From positions 1 through 49,876 of the forward strand of contig CAJQNK010000087.1 in the NCBI GenBank assembly GCA_905479655.1: a DNA stretch of 49,876 nt. Reading direction: 5' to 3'. Position numbers and translations under genes: made by a program. Shown here piece after piece: positions 35,044 to 44,047 of this stretch. Each line of letters starts with the position of its first letter. Within the stretch, counting starts at the first letter, position 1. The DNA comes from an uncultured bacterium (GTDB lineage: Bacteria > Acidobacteriota > Thermoanaerobaculia > Multivoradales > JAHEKO01). The notes under the pieces are model-generated. The model saw nothing but the letters and a program-made list of their open reading frames with translations, ran no database searches and was not told where the DNA came from.

Positions 35044-37245
35044 ATGGCCGATCGCCCCCAACAGCCTCGCCACCCGATGATCGACCTGCCCCTGGGCGGC
35101 GGTGAGCCCCCGGAGAACGAGGCCGGGGCGCCGGCCGGAGACTCGTCGTCCCGGGCCGAGGAGCGGAGGCCCACCAAGTCCGGTCGGGCGCCGCGGCGCG
35201 GTGGCGGGTGGCGTTGGCTCGCCCTGGCGCTGCTCCTGGCCCTCGCGGTCGCGGCCGGCTGGTTTCTGAGGCCCGATCCGGCCCTCCTCGTCGTCTCGCC
35301 CACGGTCGTCGGGTTCGGCGAGGTGCGCGTCGGCAGCGCGACGGGTGCCAGGAGCTTGCGGGTCGAGAACCACGGAGGGCGCCAGGTCGTCGTCGGCTCG
35401 GTGACCCTGGACCCGACCTCGGACCCCGACTTCGCGGTCGAGGCGCAGGCCTGCGACGGGCGGACCCTGGCGCCGGGCGACGGCTGTGAGGTCGAGCTCG
35501 CCTTCGAGCCCCTGCGCGAGGGCGAGCGCCTCGCCCGCTTGGGGGTCGAGGCCGATGCGCCGAACGGACCGTGGTCGGTGGCGGTCACCGGGCGGGGTAC
35601 GGCTCCCCGTCTCGAGGCCGACCAGGAGGTCCTCGACTTCGGACCGTCGCCGCTGGGCTCGACGGCTCCGGCCGCGGCGCTCACTCTCAGCAACCAGGGC
35701 TCCGCGCCTCTCGCGCTGCGCGACCTTGTGGTCGACGGCGCCGCCGCCGCGGACTTCGAGCGGCGCGGCGATCGCTGCACCGGAGAGACCCTGGAGCCGG
35801 GGACCGCCTGCACGCTGCAGGTGTCGTTCACGCCGGGCGCGGCCGGAATGCGGCGCGCCGTGCTGCGGGTGCGCGGCGACCTGCCGGGCCCCCCCCTGCT
35901 CGTGGAGCTCACGGGCCTCGGGCTCTCGGCCGAGGCCGTGGCGGACCTCGGCTCCGAGGCGATCGACTTCGGAGAGGTCGTCGTGGCGTCGCGCAGCGCG
36001 CCGCGCAGGGTGCGGGTGACGAATCGTGGCGACGCCCCCATGGCCGTAGCCCGGGTGGGGGTCGCCGACGGCGCGCAGGGATTCGAGGTGGTCGGTGGGG
36101 ATTGCACCGACCAGGCCGTGGCTCCCGGCGGCGCCTGCTCCGTCGAGGTGAGCTTCCGGCCGCTCGCGAAGGGGGTTGCGGCGACCGTGCTCGAGGTGGA
36201 GGGCGCGACGCGGGGGGCCGGGCTCCGCATCCCCCTGGCCGGAGTGGGCGTCGAGCCGAGGCTCGAGCTGAAGCCCTCCGCCGCGGAGTTCGACTCCGTC
36301 CGCGTCGGCACCTCGTCGGAGAGGAGGCTCGAGGCCAGGAACGCGGGGACCGGCACCCTGCGGCTCGCGCCGGCCCAGGTCGTGGGCGAAGGCTTCCGAG
36401 CGGCGTCCCGCACCTGCCCGCCGCTCGCCTCGGGAGCGAGTTGCGAGCTCCGGGTGCTCTTCGAGCCCCGGGTCGCCGGGACCTCGCGGGGTCGGCTCGA
36501 GCTCCGCTCGGCCGCGGGCGGGGGAGTGCAGGTCGCGGTCCTGACCGGGACCGGCGTCCAGCCTCGTCTCGAGATCGAGACGGACTCCCTCGACCTGGGG
36601 ACGGTGGAGCGTCCCGGCGGCTCGTCGGCCCGCTTCGGCCTGGCGAGCACCGGCACGGCGCCGGTCCGGATCACCCAGGTGACCGTCGTGGGCAGCGGGG
36701 CCCAGGACTTCCAGGTGGCGGAGTCGTGCACCGGGAGTCTCGAGCCCGGCGCTCGCTGCGATCTGACGGTGGCCTTCGAGCCCACCGAGGACGGTCTGCG
36801 GACGGCCGTCCTCGCCATCGTCCACGACGGTGGCCCCGCGCCGACCGAGGTGCGACTCGTCGGTCGCGGCAGGCCGCCGGCCGTCCCGCGCGCCGAGGTG
36901 TCGCCGGCCCGCCTCGACCTGGGCGAGCTCCGGGTGGGCGAGCGCTCCGCCATCCGCACCGTCACCCTGACCAACGCGGGCACGGGGCCGCTGCGCTTCT
37001 CCAGCCCCATCCTCGAGGGGCCCGACGCGGGGCCGTTCTACGTCGTGCCGGGCTCCTGCGAGGGGGCGCCGTTCCTGGCACCCGGCGCGCAGTGCACCTT
37101 CGGCGTCCGCTTCGTGCCGGCGGAGCCGGGGGCGGTGCGGGCGCGGCTGGTGATCCGCCACGAGGCCGACGGTGGCCGCTCGGAGGTCACCCTGGTCGGC
37201 GTCGGGCGGCCGGTCGTTCCGCCGCCGCCTCCGGGCGGAGGCTGA
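35044..37245 (+). CDS. Membrane-anchored protein with six Ig-like (choice-of-anchor D/ASH) repeats
   Basis: A 733-residue protein. A cytosolic Pro/Arg tail is followed by one helix (WLALALLLALAVAAGWFL, about residues 58-75). Six repeats of about 105 residues follow, each opening like VSPTVVGFGEVRVGS, with the pattern LxxxxxxFGxVxxG, a central NxGxxPL and VxFxPxxxG near the end. Most carry a Cys pair (such as CDGRTLAPGDGC and CTGETLEPGTAC), likely disulphides formed outside the cell. The pattern matches choice-of-anchor D or ASH/TMEM131-like beta-sandwiches. The tail ends PPPPPGGG. It is probably a surface or periplasmic scaffold. Its 3' end overlaps the convergent LCAT-like gene by 59 bp. Confidence 0.88.
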   Translation: MADRPQQPRHPMIDLPLGGGEPPENEAGAPAGDSSSRAEERRPTKSGRAPRRGGGWRWLALALLLALAVAAGWFLRPDPALLVVSPTVVGFGEVRVGSATGARSLRVENHGGRQVVVGSVTLDPTSDPDFAVEAQACDGRTLAPGDGCEVELAFEPLREGERLARLGVEADAPNGPWSVAVTGRGTAPRLEADQEVLDFGPSPLGSTAPAAALTLSNQGSAPLALRDLVVDGAAAADFERRGDRCTGETLEPGTACTLQVSFTPGAAGMRRAVLRVRGDLPGPPLLVELTGLGLSAEAVADLGSEAIDFGEVVVASRSAPRRVRVTNRGDAPMAVARVGVADGAQGFEVVGGDCTDQAVAPGGACSVEVSFRPLAKGVAATVLEVEGATRGAGLRIPLAGVGVEPRLELKPSAAEFDSVRVGTSSERRLEARNAGTGTLRLAPAQVVGEGFRAASRTCPPLASGASCELRVLFEPRVAGTSRGRLELRSAAGGGVQVAVLTGTGVQPRLEIETDSLDLGTVERPGGSSARFGLASTGTAPVRITQVTVVGSGAQDFQVAESCTGSLEPGARCDLTVAFEPTEDGLRTAVLAIVHDGGPAPTEVRLVGRGRPPAVPRAEVSPARLDLGELRVGERSAIRTVTLTNAGTGPLRFSSPILEGPDAGPFYVVPGSCEGAPFLAPGAQCTFGVRFVPAEPGAVRARLVIRHEADGGRSEVTLVGVGRPVVPPPPPGGG

Positions 37246-38599
37246 TCCCCGGGCGCTCCAACCCGACGGTCAGGAAGTGTTCGAGGGCGTCCAACGTCTC
37301 CTGCTCGAGGATCATCTCGAAGTGCTCTCCGGCGACCTCGGCGGAGTCCACCACAGCGCGGGACTCCGCCGGGGAGAGCCTGCGTTGGCTCGTCGCGCTG
37401 GCGTGGCCGTCGCCGGGCTCGAGGAGACGGGCCACGAGGCGGGGTCGACGGTCGACGGCGCGGTCGCCGGGAAAGAGGGTCTTCCACGGTCGGCCCGGTC
37501 CCTTGCGGGTGAGGACGGCGCGGACCGGCGTGGGGCGCGAGAGGTTCTCCACCCGGAAGAGCGCCGGGGGCCGGTAGCCCTCCGGATCGCGGGCCAGGAG
37601 GCGCTGGAAACGACGGGCGTCTTCCAGGGCCGTGACCAGGAGTCGTCGCCGCGCCGGTCCGTCGGCGAACAGGTCGGGCCGCGGGCGGCACTCGAGCCGG
37701 CCGCGGACCGCGGGATGGAAGATCGACCAGTCGCGCGTCCACCAGCTGGCGGGATCCCAGAGGTCGACGTCCAGCGCCCGGCCGTCGAGGTCGACGAAGC
37801 GCCGACCGTCGCCCGCGGGGAGATCCTCGAACAGCGAGCGGAAGGTGAAGAACGCCTCGGACCGGAACGGTCGGCCCACGACGGGCACGTAGCGTCGCCC
37901 GCGGTTCATCTCGCGGAGGATCCGCAGGCTGCCGCCGTTCGACGCGCCCACGAGGACGAGGCGCTCGATCCGGAGCCCCGCGGGTCGCCGCGTCACTCCC
38001 GCCTCGGCCTCGTCGAGCCCGGCGGTCCCGTACTTCGCCAACCAGCGGCAGACGTGCGCGCCGTTGCTCTGACAGATCAGCCGCACCTCCAGAGTGCCCT
38101 GGCCGCGCTGGATGCGGAGGTGCTCGAGGGCCTCGGCGAGGTCTCGGGCCGAGGCGACGTTGCTGCGTCGCCAGTCGTAGGCGAAGCCGAAGAGGTCGGC
38201 GCGTGGGCCCGGGTCGGAGAGGTCGCCGCGGCTGAGGCCGCTCTCCTCCAGGCGTCGGAAGATCGGTCCGTAGACGGGCTTGCGGACCCAGCGCGTGAGT
38301 CGCACCTCGTCGAGCACCCGGCCGGGGACGGCGAGCGGGTTGGCGCCGTCCACGACCGGAAGGGCGACCCCGTAGCCGCGGTCCCGCGGCCAGAGCAGCG
38401 CTCGCCCGGTGCCCCACGGGGCCAGCCCACCGTCGGGCCGCTCCAGGGAGACGCCGGTGACCCCGGGGACGAGGACGGTCACGGAGCGCGTTCCGGCCGG
38501 CGACTCGGCGCCTCCGAGAGGGGCGACGACCAGCAGGCCGACCAGCACCGCGAGGAGCCGGACGACGCGCGAGGCGAGATGCGATCGGACGAGGCTCAC
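37187..38599 (-). CDS. LCAT/PGAP1-like exported alpha/beta hydrolase
   Basis: A 470-residue protein with a signal peptide (LLAVLVGLLVVAPLGGAES). It resembles lecithin:cholesterol acyltransferase-type lipases: SVTVLVPGVTGVSLERP near the start, then LFGFAYDWRRS and the nucleophile elbow LICQSNGAHVCRWLA. The elbow is C-Q-S-N-G, so the first Gly of GxSxG is a Cys. LVGASNGGSLRI follows. A phospholipid or acyl-ester substrate is likely; activity is not proven. Its C-terminal 20 codons overlap the opposite gene. It is coupled by ATGA overlap to the upstream methyltransferase. Confidence 0.82.
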   Translation of the reverse strand: MSLVRSHLASRVVRLLAVLVGLLVVAPLGGAESPAGTRSVTVLVPGVTGVSLERPDGGLAPWGTGRALLWPRDRGYGVALPVVDGANPLAVPGRVLDEVRLTRWVRKPVYGPIFRRLEESGLSRGDLSDPGPRADLFGFAYDWRRSNVASARDLAEALEHLRIQRGQGTLEVRLICQSNGAHVCRWLAKYGTAGLDEAEAGVTRRPAGLRIERLVLVGASNGGSLRILREMNRGRRYVPVVGRPFRSEAFFTFRSLFEDLPAGDGRRFVDLDGRALDVDLWDPASWWTRDWSIFHPAVRGRLECRPRPDLFADGPARRRLLVTALEDARRFQRLLARDPEGYRPPALFRVENLSRPTPVRAVLTRKGPGRPWKTLFPGDRAVDRRPRLVARLLEPGDGHASATSQRRLSPAESRAVVDSAEVAGEHFEMILEQETLDALEHFLTVGLERPGISLRPEAAAERPAARRRPG

Positions 38600-39240
38600 G
38601 ATCGGGGGGGCTCGGACGGTGGCGTCGGGCCCGTGGGGCGACCGGTGCCGAGGTACGACCAGGCGGCCACCCGGGGCCCGGGCAGGTAGAAGGTCTCGAC
38701 GTCCACCGCGAACCCGGCGTCACGGACCAGGTGGTCGATGGCCCGATCCAGATGGCAGCCGCCGCCCAGGCGGCGTTGCAGCGGTGTGAGGCGCCTCTGC
38801 CAGCGGGCCACCCCGTCCTCCGGCGCCAGGCCGTGCTCCACGAAACGGTACTGACCGCCGGGGCGCAGGACCCGCCGGAACTCCGCCAGGGCGCGCTCGG
38901 GTCGCGGGATGGTGCACAGGGTCCAGGTCGTGACGACGGCGTCGACGCTGGCATCGGCGAGCGCCAGCGACTCGCCCTCGAGCCCCACCACCTCGACCTC
39001 GAGCCCGGATTCCTCGATCCGGGGTCGGGCGAGGCGACGGGCGGTCCCGGAAGGCTCGACCGCCAGCAGGCGCCCCACCGAAGCCGGGTAGTGGGGAAGG
39101 TTGAGGCCCGAGCCGAATCCGACCTCGAGGACCTCGCCCTCCAGGTCGGCCAGACACCGCGAGCGGAGTCTCTCGAACGGCTGCCGGTCCATGAACCAGT
39201 CGATGAACCTGGGTAGGATCTGGTGCTCGTAGAAGCCCAT
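38596..39240 (-). CDS. SAM-dependent methyltransferase, METTL7/Ubie-like
   Basis: A 214-residue class I methyltransferase. The ATG at 39240 starts MGFYEHQILPRFIDWFMDR; an upstream start would add an Arg-rich leader. Motif I is VLEVGFGSGLNLPHYP, followed by LLAVEPSGTARRLARPRI, VDAVVTTWTLCTIP and FRRVLRPGGQYRFVEHGL. FVEHGL and the CHLDRAI Cys are features of the METTL7-like lipid or thiol methyltransferases. Substrate unknown. It is operonic with the LCAT-like hydrolase, so lipid modification is a reasonable guess. Confidence 0.88.
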   Translation of the reverse strand: MGFYEHQILPRFIDWFMDRQPFERLRSRCLADLEGEVLEVGFGSGLNLPHYPASVGRLLAVEPSGTARRLARPRIEESGLEVEVVGLEGESLALADASVDAVVTTWTLCTIPRPERALAEFRRVLRPGGQYRFVEHGLAPEDGVARWQRRLTPLQRRLGGGCHLDRAIDHLVRDAGFAVDVETFYLPGPRVAAWSYLGTGRPTGPTPPSEPPRS

Positions 39241-39310
39241 GGCCGGTGCCGGCCCCCGTCGGGACCGACACCGGAGTATAGCCAGGGTTCGGAGCGACGA
39301 CACCCGGTGA

Positions 39311-39490
39311 GAAGGGCTAGCAGCCCGTGGTGGAAGCCGGGCGCGAGCGAGAGCGCGCAGTCTTCTTCGGAATCAAGGCGGGAATCCGCACTCGATTCGG
39401 TGAATCGGGGAGGATTCCCAACGAAGAGTCCGGAGGAGAGGGCCGCTCGTAGCGTGTCTCGCCTTTCACCACGGCCTGCTAGCCTCTTCC
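39311..39490. mobile_element. Short inverted-repeat element (MITE-like), about 180 bp, non-coding
   Basis: The left arm (39311-39336) and the reverse complement of the right arm (39465-39489) share GGCTAGCAG, one mismatch, then CCGTGGTG, then further matches with one or two differences. The interior has no credible gene. This is the form of a miniature inverted-repeat transposable element or the ends of a deleted insertion sequence. It lies in the 377-bp space between the methyltransferase and DUF1579 genes; the remainder of that space (39491-39617) shows nothing else. Confidence 0.55.
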
Positions 39491-39617
39491 TTTCCTGGCG
39501 ACAGGCCGCGCGAGGCGGCACCTCGCCTTGCCCACACAGGCGGGACCACCGCGGCCGACTCGCCCGCGCGTGCCCGTCGCCGCCCTCATCCGACCTCAGC
39601 TCGCAGGGCCGTCGCGC

Positions 39618-40160
39618 CTACTGCTTCTCGCTCGAACCGGTCATCGCCTCCACCCAGCTCTCCCCGTCCTCGGACGTCGACCAGGTGAAGGTCATGCGGT
39701 TCGGCGTCTCGAACGTCATGACGAATCGGTTGTGATACGTCGTGCCGCCCAGCTCCATCGCGCTCGAGAGGGTCCACGTGCTCCCGTCGTGGGAGCCCTC
39801 GGACATCCCCGACCAGCCCGTGCTGTCGACGCCGTAGTGGGTGTAGGCCCCCTTCGCAGCGTCGAAGGTCGTGATGCCCAGGCCCTTCATCGGGCCCATC
39901 GGCCCCGTGCCCTCCGACTCGCAGACGACCTGGAACCCGGCGCCCCCGAACCACGAGCACTCCTCGGTCCAGCTCATCGGCCCGCCCGGCCCGAACGGCC
40001 CGGGCTCCAGCACCGCCTCGCCGCTCCACGCGCCGACGAAGGCCTCCAGGGCCGCGTGCTCCGCCGTGGGCTGCGGCGCACCCGCCGCCTCCTGCGCCCA
40101 GCCGGCCGAAGCCATGGGAAGGACCGCGAGCGCGAAGATCAACGATCGATAGATCCGCAT
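39618..40160 (-). CDS. Exported DUF1579-like protein
   Basis: A 180-residue protein with a cleavable signal (LIFALAVLPMASAGWAQ). The mature domain has the DUF1579 pattern: LEAFVGAWSGEAVLEPGPFG, TEECSWFGGAGFQVVCESEG, DAAKGAYTHYGVDSTGW and NRMTFTWSTSEDGESW. Such lipocalin-like barrels are common in Acidobacteriota and planctomycetes and have no established role. GGAGG precedes the ATG. A possible -10 TACGAT lies about 40 bases upstream. Confidence 0.85.
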   Translation of the reverse strand: MRIYRSLIFALAVLPMASAGWAQEAAGAPQPTAEHAALEAFVGAWSGEAVLEPGPFGPGGPMSWTEECSWFGGAGFQVVCESEGTGPMGPMKGLGITTFDAAKGAYTHYGVDSTGWSGMSEGSHDGSTWTLSSAMELGGTTYHNRFVMTFETPNRMTFTWSTSEDGESWVEAMTGSSEKQ

Positions 40161-40251
40161 CTTGCACCTCCTCTTGCGAATTGGACTTCTAGAATATCGT
40201 AAGGTCGGGCGGGCGCAGCCTCACCCCGTAACCGAGCGACCCGCCGCGGGA

Positions 40252-41112
40252 TCAGCGGGCGATCTCGAACGTCAGCGTCGCCCAGACCGACTCGTAGTCG
40301 ACGTCGTCCTCCGGCGACGGGAGCATCCGGATCAGGCGCGCGTACCAGCGCCCGGCGTGGGAGAGGTCGATCCGCGCCTTCCCGGCGTCGTCCGTCCGGG
40401 TCGTCACGGCCTCGCGGTGCCCGCCGGTGTCGCTGTGGCCGTGGTATCCCTCGTGGCTCGCGTGGAGGAGCTGGCCCGCGGCCGGCTGGCCGTCGTGGAG
40501 CACCAGGACCTCCAGCTCATCGCCCGGGGTGAGAACCGCCGGATCGGCCAGCGGCACGATCTCGATCGGGTAGCCGAGCCGGGCGCCCCAGCTCTCGGAC
40601 GACTCACCCCCGACCGTGAGGATCGTCTTCACGTGCTTCGAGTAGCGCTCCCGCACTGCGTCCGGCCGGGGGTCCGCCCGCCGCGCCTCGAGGACATCCA
40701 GCACGCCGTCGTGCTCCAGGTACTCGTCGAACTCCTCAGCCGTGAGCTCGAGGACCCGCGGCAAGGTCGACACCCCCACCAGCCACGTCCCCGAGACCCC
40801 CGCCTGCACCGGCAGCCGGGTCTCGTCGCCCTCCTCGGTCCAGCTCTCGGCCGGAGGATGGGAGACGGCGCCCCGCCCGTCCACCACCGTGACATCCGCC
40901 ATCCTCTCCCGGTCGATGACGTTCAAGCTCTCGTCGAACGTCCCGTTGTAGAGCGCGACCACCACCTCGGCGCCCACGGCGACGTCGTGATCCGGCACCA
41001 CCAGGAACATGTCGTGGGCCCCCGCAGGCCCCGCCGCGAAGAGGGTCAGCACCGCCAGAAGCCGCGGCCCCAACCGGCCGGTCCTCCGGCCCGTCCACCG
41101 ATCTCGTCCCAT
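40252..41112 (-). CDS. Exported DUF4198-family protein
   Basis: A 286-residue protein. The ATG at 41112 has a perfect GGAGG site. The signal LLAVLTLFAAGPAGA is followed at once by HDMFLVVPDHDVAVGAEV, the mature N-terminal His typical of DUF4198. That family is linked to nickel/cobalt or other metal uptake and to TonB systems. The C-terminal beta domain has GDELEVLVLHDGQPAAGQ and GHSDTGGHREAVTTRTDD, a His-rich loop that may bind metal. No transporter gene is adjacent. Metal binding is inference. Confidence 0.83.
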   Translation of the reverse strand: MGRDRWTGRRTGRLGPRLLAVLTLFAAGPAGAHDMFLVVPDHDVAVGAEVVVALYNGTFDESLNVIDRERMADVTVVDGRGAVSHPPAESWTEEGDETRLPVQAGVSGTWLVGVSTLPRVLELTAEEFDEYLEHDGVLDVLEARRADPRPDAVRERYSKHVKTILTVGGESSESWGARLGYPIEIVPLADPAVLTPGDELEVLVLHDGQPAAGQLLHASHEGYHGHSDTGGHREAVTTRTDDAGKARIDLSHAGRWYARLIRMLPSPEDDVDYESVWATLTFEIAR

Positions 41113-41601
41113 CGTCCGCCTCCTTTCCGACGGAGACCCCTGTCCGACACCTGGCGAGGCCGAAGGGGTCTCCTGGCGGGACTCTACAGGCCGCCGCGGA
41201 GCCAGTGGCCACTCCGGCGCAAAGCCCTGGGAAGCCCGCCTCGAGCTGTGCCTCACCTTCGGCCCGGTCGCAGCCGAGCCCCGCTCGCCGCCGACCTGCC
41301 GACCACCCCTATTGTGGAACGGGCTCCCCCTCCGTGACGCCCGAGCGGCGCCGATCGGCCCAGCGGAGTGCCCCAGCGGAGTGCCCCAGCGGAGTGCCAA
41401 GAGTAACGGTTGGCGGCACCACCGCCCGAGCCCGGCTTCCGAACTCCCTGGTAGCATTGCCGACGGATTCGGGAAGGGGACACGAGAGGAGCAGTCGGCC
41501 GACGGCCCTACCGCCTCCGCCTCTCCGTCGGTCTCTCGGTCCCTTCGAGAGGCTCGGGCGGCACCTTGGGGCGAGGCCCGTAGTCATCAGCGAGGGGTGT
41601 C
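41113..41601. other. Intergenic region, 489 bp, with short tandem repeats
   Basis: No gene is supported here. Open frames have no protein-like composition. It contains the 13-bp tandem repeat at 41360-41398 and should hold the divergent promoters of the DUF4198 and beta-propeller genes, but no clear -35/-10 pair is visible. Confidence 0.5.
41360..41398. repeat. Three tandem copies of a 13-bp unit
   Basis: CCAGCGGAGTGCC occurs three times in perfect head-to-tail array. It lies in the intergenic space upstream of the propeller gene. It may be a slippage product or an array of protein-binding sites; no inverted symmetry is seen. Confidence 0.9.
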
Positions 41602-43380
41602 TTGGTCTTCTCACGCCAGCGTCATCCACCAGCCCGAGTCGGGCGACACCCGGGACCCGAGGGACCCGAGGGCGGCATCGCCGCTGCGCCCCGAGAGGGC
41701 GCGAGACGAGCCCCTCACGGTTCCCACGGGCGGCGAGGCGTCGACGCTCCTCCGAAGTTGCGGAGGCGCGAGTCGGGCCGGAGGTGGATCGCGCGGATCG
41801 GCCTCCTCCTCGTCGCGGCTGCTCTCGCCCCCGCCGCCGCCGACCCGCAACCCGCTCCTCCCCCACAGGCCCGGCCTTCCGGACTCCACGAACGCTCCGT
41901 CGAGGAGGGCCTCGTCATCGAGGTCGGCGTCGAGCCGCTCGTCGGCACGGGGTTGGTCGAGGGCGAGCCGGTGGCAGTGCGGATCGGCATCACCGAGGCA
42001 CCGACCGGCGACGCGCTCACCGGTCTCTACCCGGCGGCCTGGATCGACCGGCTGCCGGAGCACGGCGGCCCACCGGACGAGAGCGCAGCGAGCTGCCAGC
42101 AGCGGATCGAGAGCCTCATCGGAGGCTCCCGGTTGCGGGCACCGGTCCTCGACCTCAATCGCTACCTCGTCGTCACCCTCGACGAGGACTCCACGCTTCG
42201 AGTGGTCGACCCTCTCTTCGGTTTCGGCGGCTCGAAACTCCTCCAAACGATCGTCCTCGCGAGCGCAGGAGACGACTGGGAGCAGACCGCGGACGGCACC
42301 CGGCTCTTCGTCTCGATGCCGGATGCGGGGCGCGTCGCCGTGATCGAGACCGTAGGCTGGTCGGTGGTGGGCGAGATCGAGGTCGGCGGGCGGCCCCGAC
42401 GCCTTCGCCTCCCCCCGGACGAGCGCTCCCTCTGGACCACCTACGAGGCCACCGCCGAGGGTCCCTCGGGCGTCTCGGTCATCGACACTCGGCGCCTCTC
42501 GGAGGTCGCCCGAATCGAGACCGGTCGCGGCCCCCACGAGATGGTCCTCTCCGAGGACGGCCGCCTCGTCTTCGTCAGCAACCAGGCGAGCGGCACGGTG
42601 TCGGTGATCGACGTCGGGACGCTCACCCAGGTCGACGAGGTGCCGACCGGCGAGGGGCCGGCCTCACTCGCCTACAGCCCGCTCGCCAACGCCGTCTACG
42701 TGACGCACCCCGCCTCGGGCTCGGTGGCCGTGATCGACGCGGCGAGCCTCGAGGTGACGGCCCGCATCCCGACCGAACCCGGAACCGACTCGGTTCGTTT
42801 CGCGCCCGGAGGCCGCTACGGCTTCGCCGTCAACCCGCCCAAGAACCTCCTCCAGATCCTCGACGCCGCTGTCCACCGCGTCGTCCAGGCCGGTCCGGTG
42901 GAGGCGAGCCCCTACGAGGTCGACTTCTCCGAGGAGCTGGCCTACGTGCTCCACCGGGGCAGCGAGACGGTGCTCATGGTGCCCCTGCGCGAGGTGGGGA
43001 CGGAGGGCGAGCCGCTCCCGGTGATCGACTTCCCCGGCGGCCAGAACCCCCCGGGCACCACCAGCCGGCCGGCGCTCGCCGAGGCCCTGGTCCGGGCGCC
43101 CGCCGGGGCAGCGGTGCTCCTGGCCAACCCGGGAGACGAAGCCGTCTACTTCTACAAGGAGGGGATGGCTGCCCCCATGGGCCACTTCGCAACCCCTGGC
43201 AAGTCGCCGCGGGCCGTCGCCGTCGTCGATCGGAGCCTGCGGGAGAGCGCCCCCGGCCTCTACGAGACGACGGCCACCCTTCCCCAGGTGGGCCACTACG
43301 TCCTCACCGTCTTCCTCGACACACCGCGGATCTTCCGCTGCTATCGGCTCGAGGTCGCGGAGGCGACGACCCGGCCCTAG
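41602..43380 (+). CDS. Secreted YVTN-family beta-propeller protein
   Basis: A 592-residue protein from a TTG at 41602 (GAGGGG upstream). The signal peptide RWIARIGLLLVAAALAPAAA begins at about residue 62, so a TTG at 41757 is an alternative start. After an Ig-like N-terminal domain (about 100-165, GLYPAAWIDRLPE) come seven or so YVTN-type blades: GRVAVIETVGWSVVGEIEVG, GVSVIDTRRLSEVARIETGR, GTVSVIDVGTLTQVDEVPTG and GSVAVIDAASLEVTARIPTE. It ends with a beta domain. It belongs with cytochrome d1-like and YncE proteins but has no heme motif. Function unknown; a periplasmic binding scaffold is likely. Confidence 0.85.
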   Translation: MVFSRQRHPPARVGRHPGPEGPEGGIAAAPREGARRAPHGSHGRRGVDAPPKLRRRESGRRWIARIGLLLVAAALAPAAADPQPAPPPQARPSGLHERSVEEGLVIEVGVEPLVGTGLVEGEPVAVRIGITEAPTGDALTGLYPAAWIDRLPEHGGPPDESAASCQQRIESLIGGSRLRAPVLDLNRYLVVTLDEDSTLRVVDPLFGFGGSKLLQTIVLASAGDDWEQTADGTRLFVSMPDAGRVAVIETVGWSVVGEIEVGGRPRRLRLPPDERSLWTTYEATAEGPSGVSVIDTRRLSEVARIETGRGPHEMVLSEDGRLVFVSNQASGTVSVIDVGTLTQVDEVPTGEGPASLAYSPLANAVYVTHPASGSVAVIDAASLEVTARIPTEPGTDSVRFAPGGRYGFAVNPPKNLLQILDAAVHRVVQAGPVEASPYEVDFSEELAYVLHRGSETVLMVPLREVGTEGEPLPVIDFPGGQNPPGTTSRPALAEALVRAPAGAAVLLANPGDEAVYFYKEGMAAPMGHFATPGKSPRAVAVVDRSLRESAPGLYETTATLPQVGHYVLTVFLDTPRIFRCYRLEVAEATTRP

Positions 43381-43697
43381 CAGCGAATCGGTACCGACCG
43401 GACGCGCCTGGCCGTGAAGGTCGAACCCCGGGGATCACGACTCGAGCCAGCAGTTCCTCGTACGGAAGACGGCTAGCACCTCCGAAGCTCAGCCCAGGCC
43501 GGCCCGGCGCGCGTGCGACAGGAGGCGCGCCCCTGGCGAGAGGGGGCCAACCAGCTCCGCGAACCGGGGGCCCGAGGCCGAACTAAGATCCAGCCGCCTC
43601 CGCCATCCATTCTCCGAGGGTCAGCGACAGTGGAGGAACTCCACTTGCCACCCACACAGAGCGACGGTCGGCTCGAACCGCGTCCATACAGGGTGCG
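43381..43697. other. Intergenic region, 317 bp, nothing recognised
   Basis: No coding frame, RNA gene or clear repeat is supported. It separates the propeller gene from a decayed transposase and may include the latter's flanking sequence. Confidence 0.4.
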
Positions 43698-44047
43698 ATG
43701 GCCCGCGACCTGCGCTACGTCCCGCCCGGCTCCCTGGTGGAGGTGACCTGCCGCACCATTCAGGGCCGGTTCCTCCTCCGCCCTTCTCGGGAGCTCAACG
43801 AGATCGTCTACGGCATCCTCGGCCGGGCCGCGGAGAAACGAGGAGCGGCCGGGGCCGACCTCCACGCCCCAGCTCCTCAACGGAGGGTCCGTCACCGGCG
43901 TCTGGTTCGACCGTTCCGCCGAGTACGAGCACCGGCGGCGACTCCAGCGCAAAGGCGAGAGCCGGAGGATCGAGAAGTACGAGCACGCAAGGACGGCCGA
44001 GCTCGAGCTCGTACAGCCTGCAGCCCCTTCCTGCTACCCAAAGCTGG
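43698..44047 (+). pseudogene. Decayed REP-associated tyrosine transposase (Y1/RAYT)
   Basis: The first 42 codons read MARDLRYVPPGSLVEVTCRT then IQGRFLLRPSRELNEIVYGI, the usual opening of a common RAYT group. The catalytic HUH region and the Tyr helix are missing. In another frame, LLNGGSVTGVWFDRSAEYEH resumes at the C-terminal part of the same family. So about 100 codons have been lost along with a frameshift. Beyond about 44047 neither frame looks like protein. RAYTs mobilise or maintain REP hairpins; a short tandem repeat lies 130 bp downstream. Confidence 0.7.

Noticed and set aside
33729..37010. A 1093-codon minus-strand frame opposite the Ig-like repeat gene.
   Set aside because: Ser/Arg/Pro-rich and repeats only because the sense gene repeats; no signal or domain.
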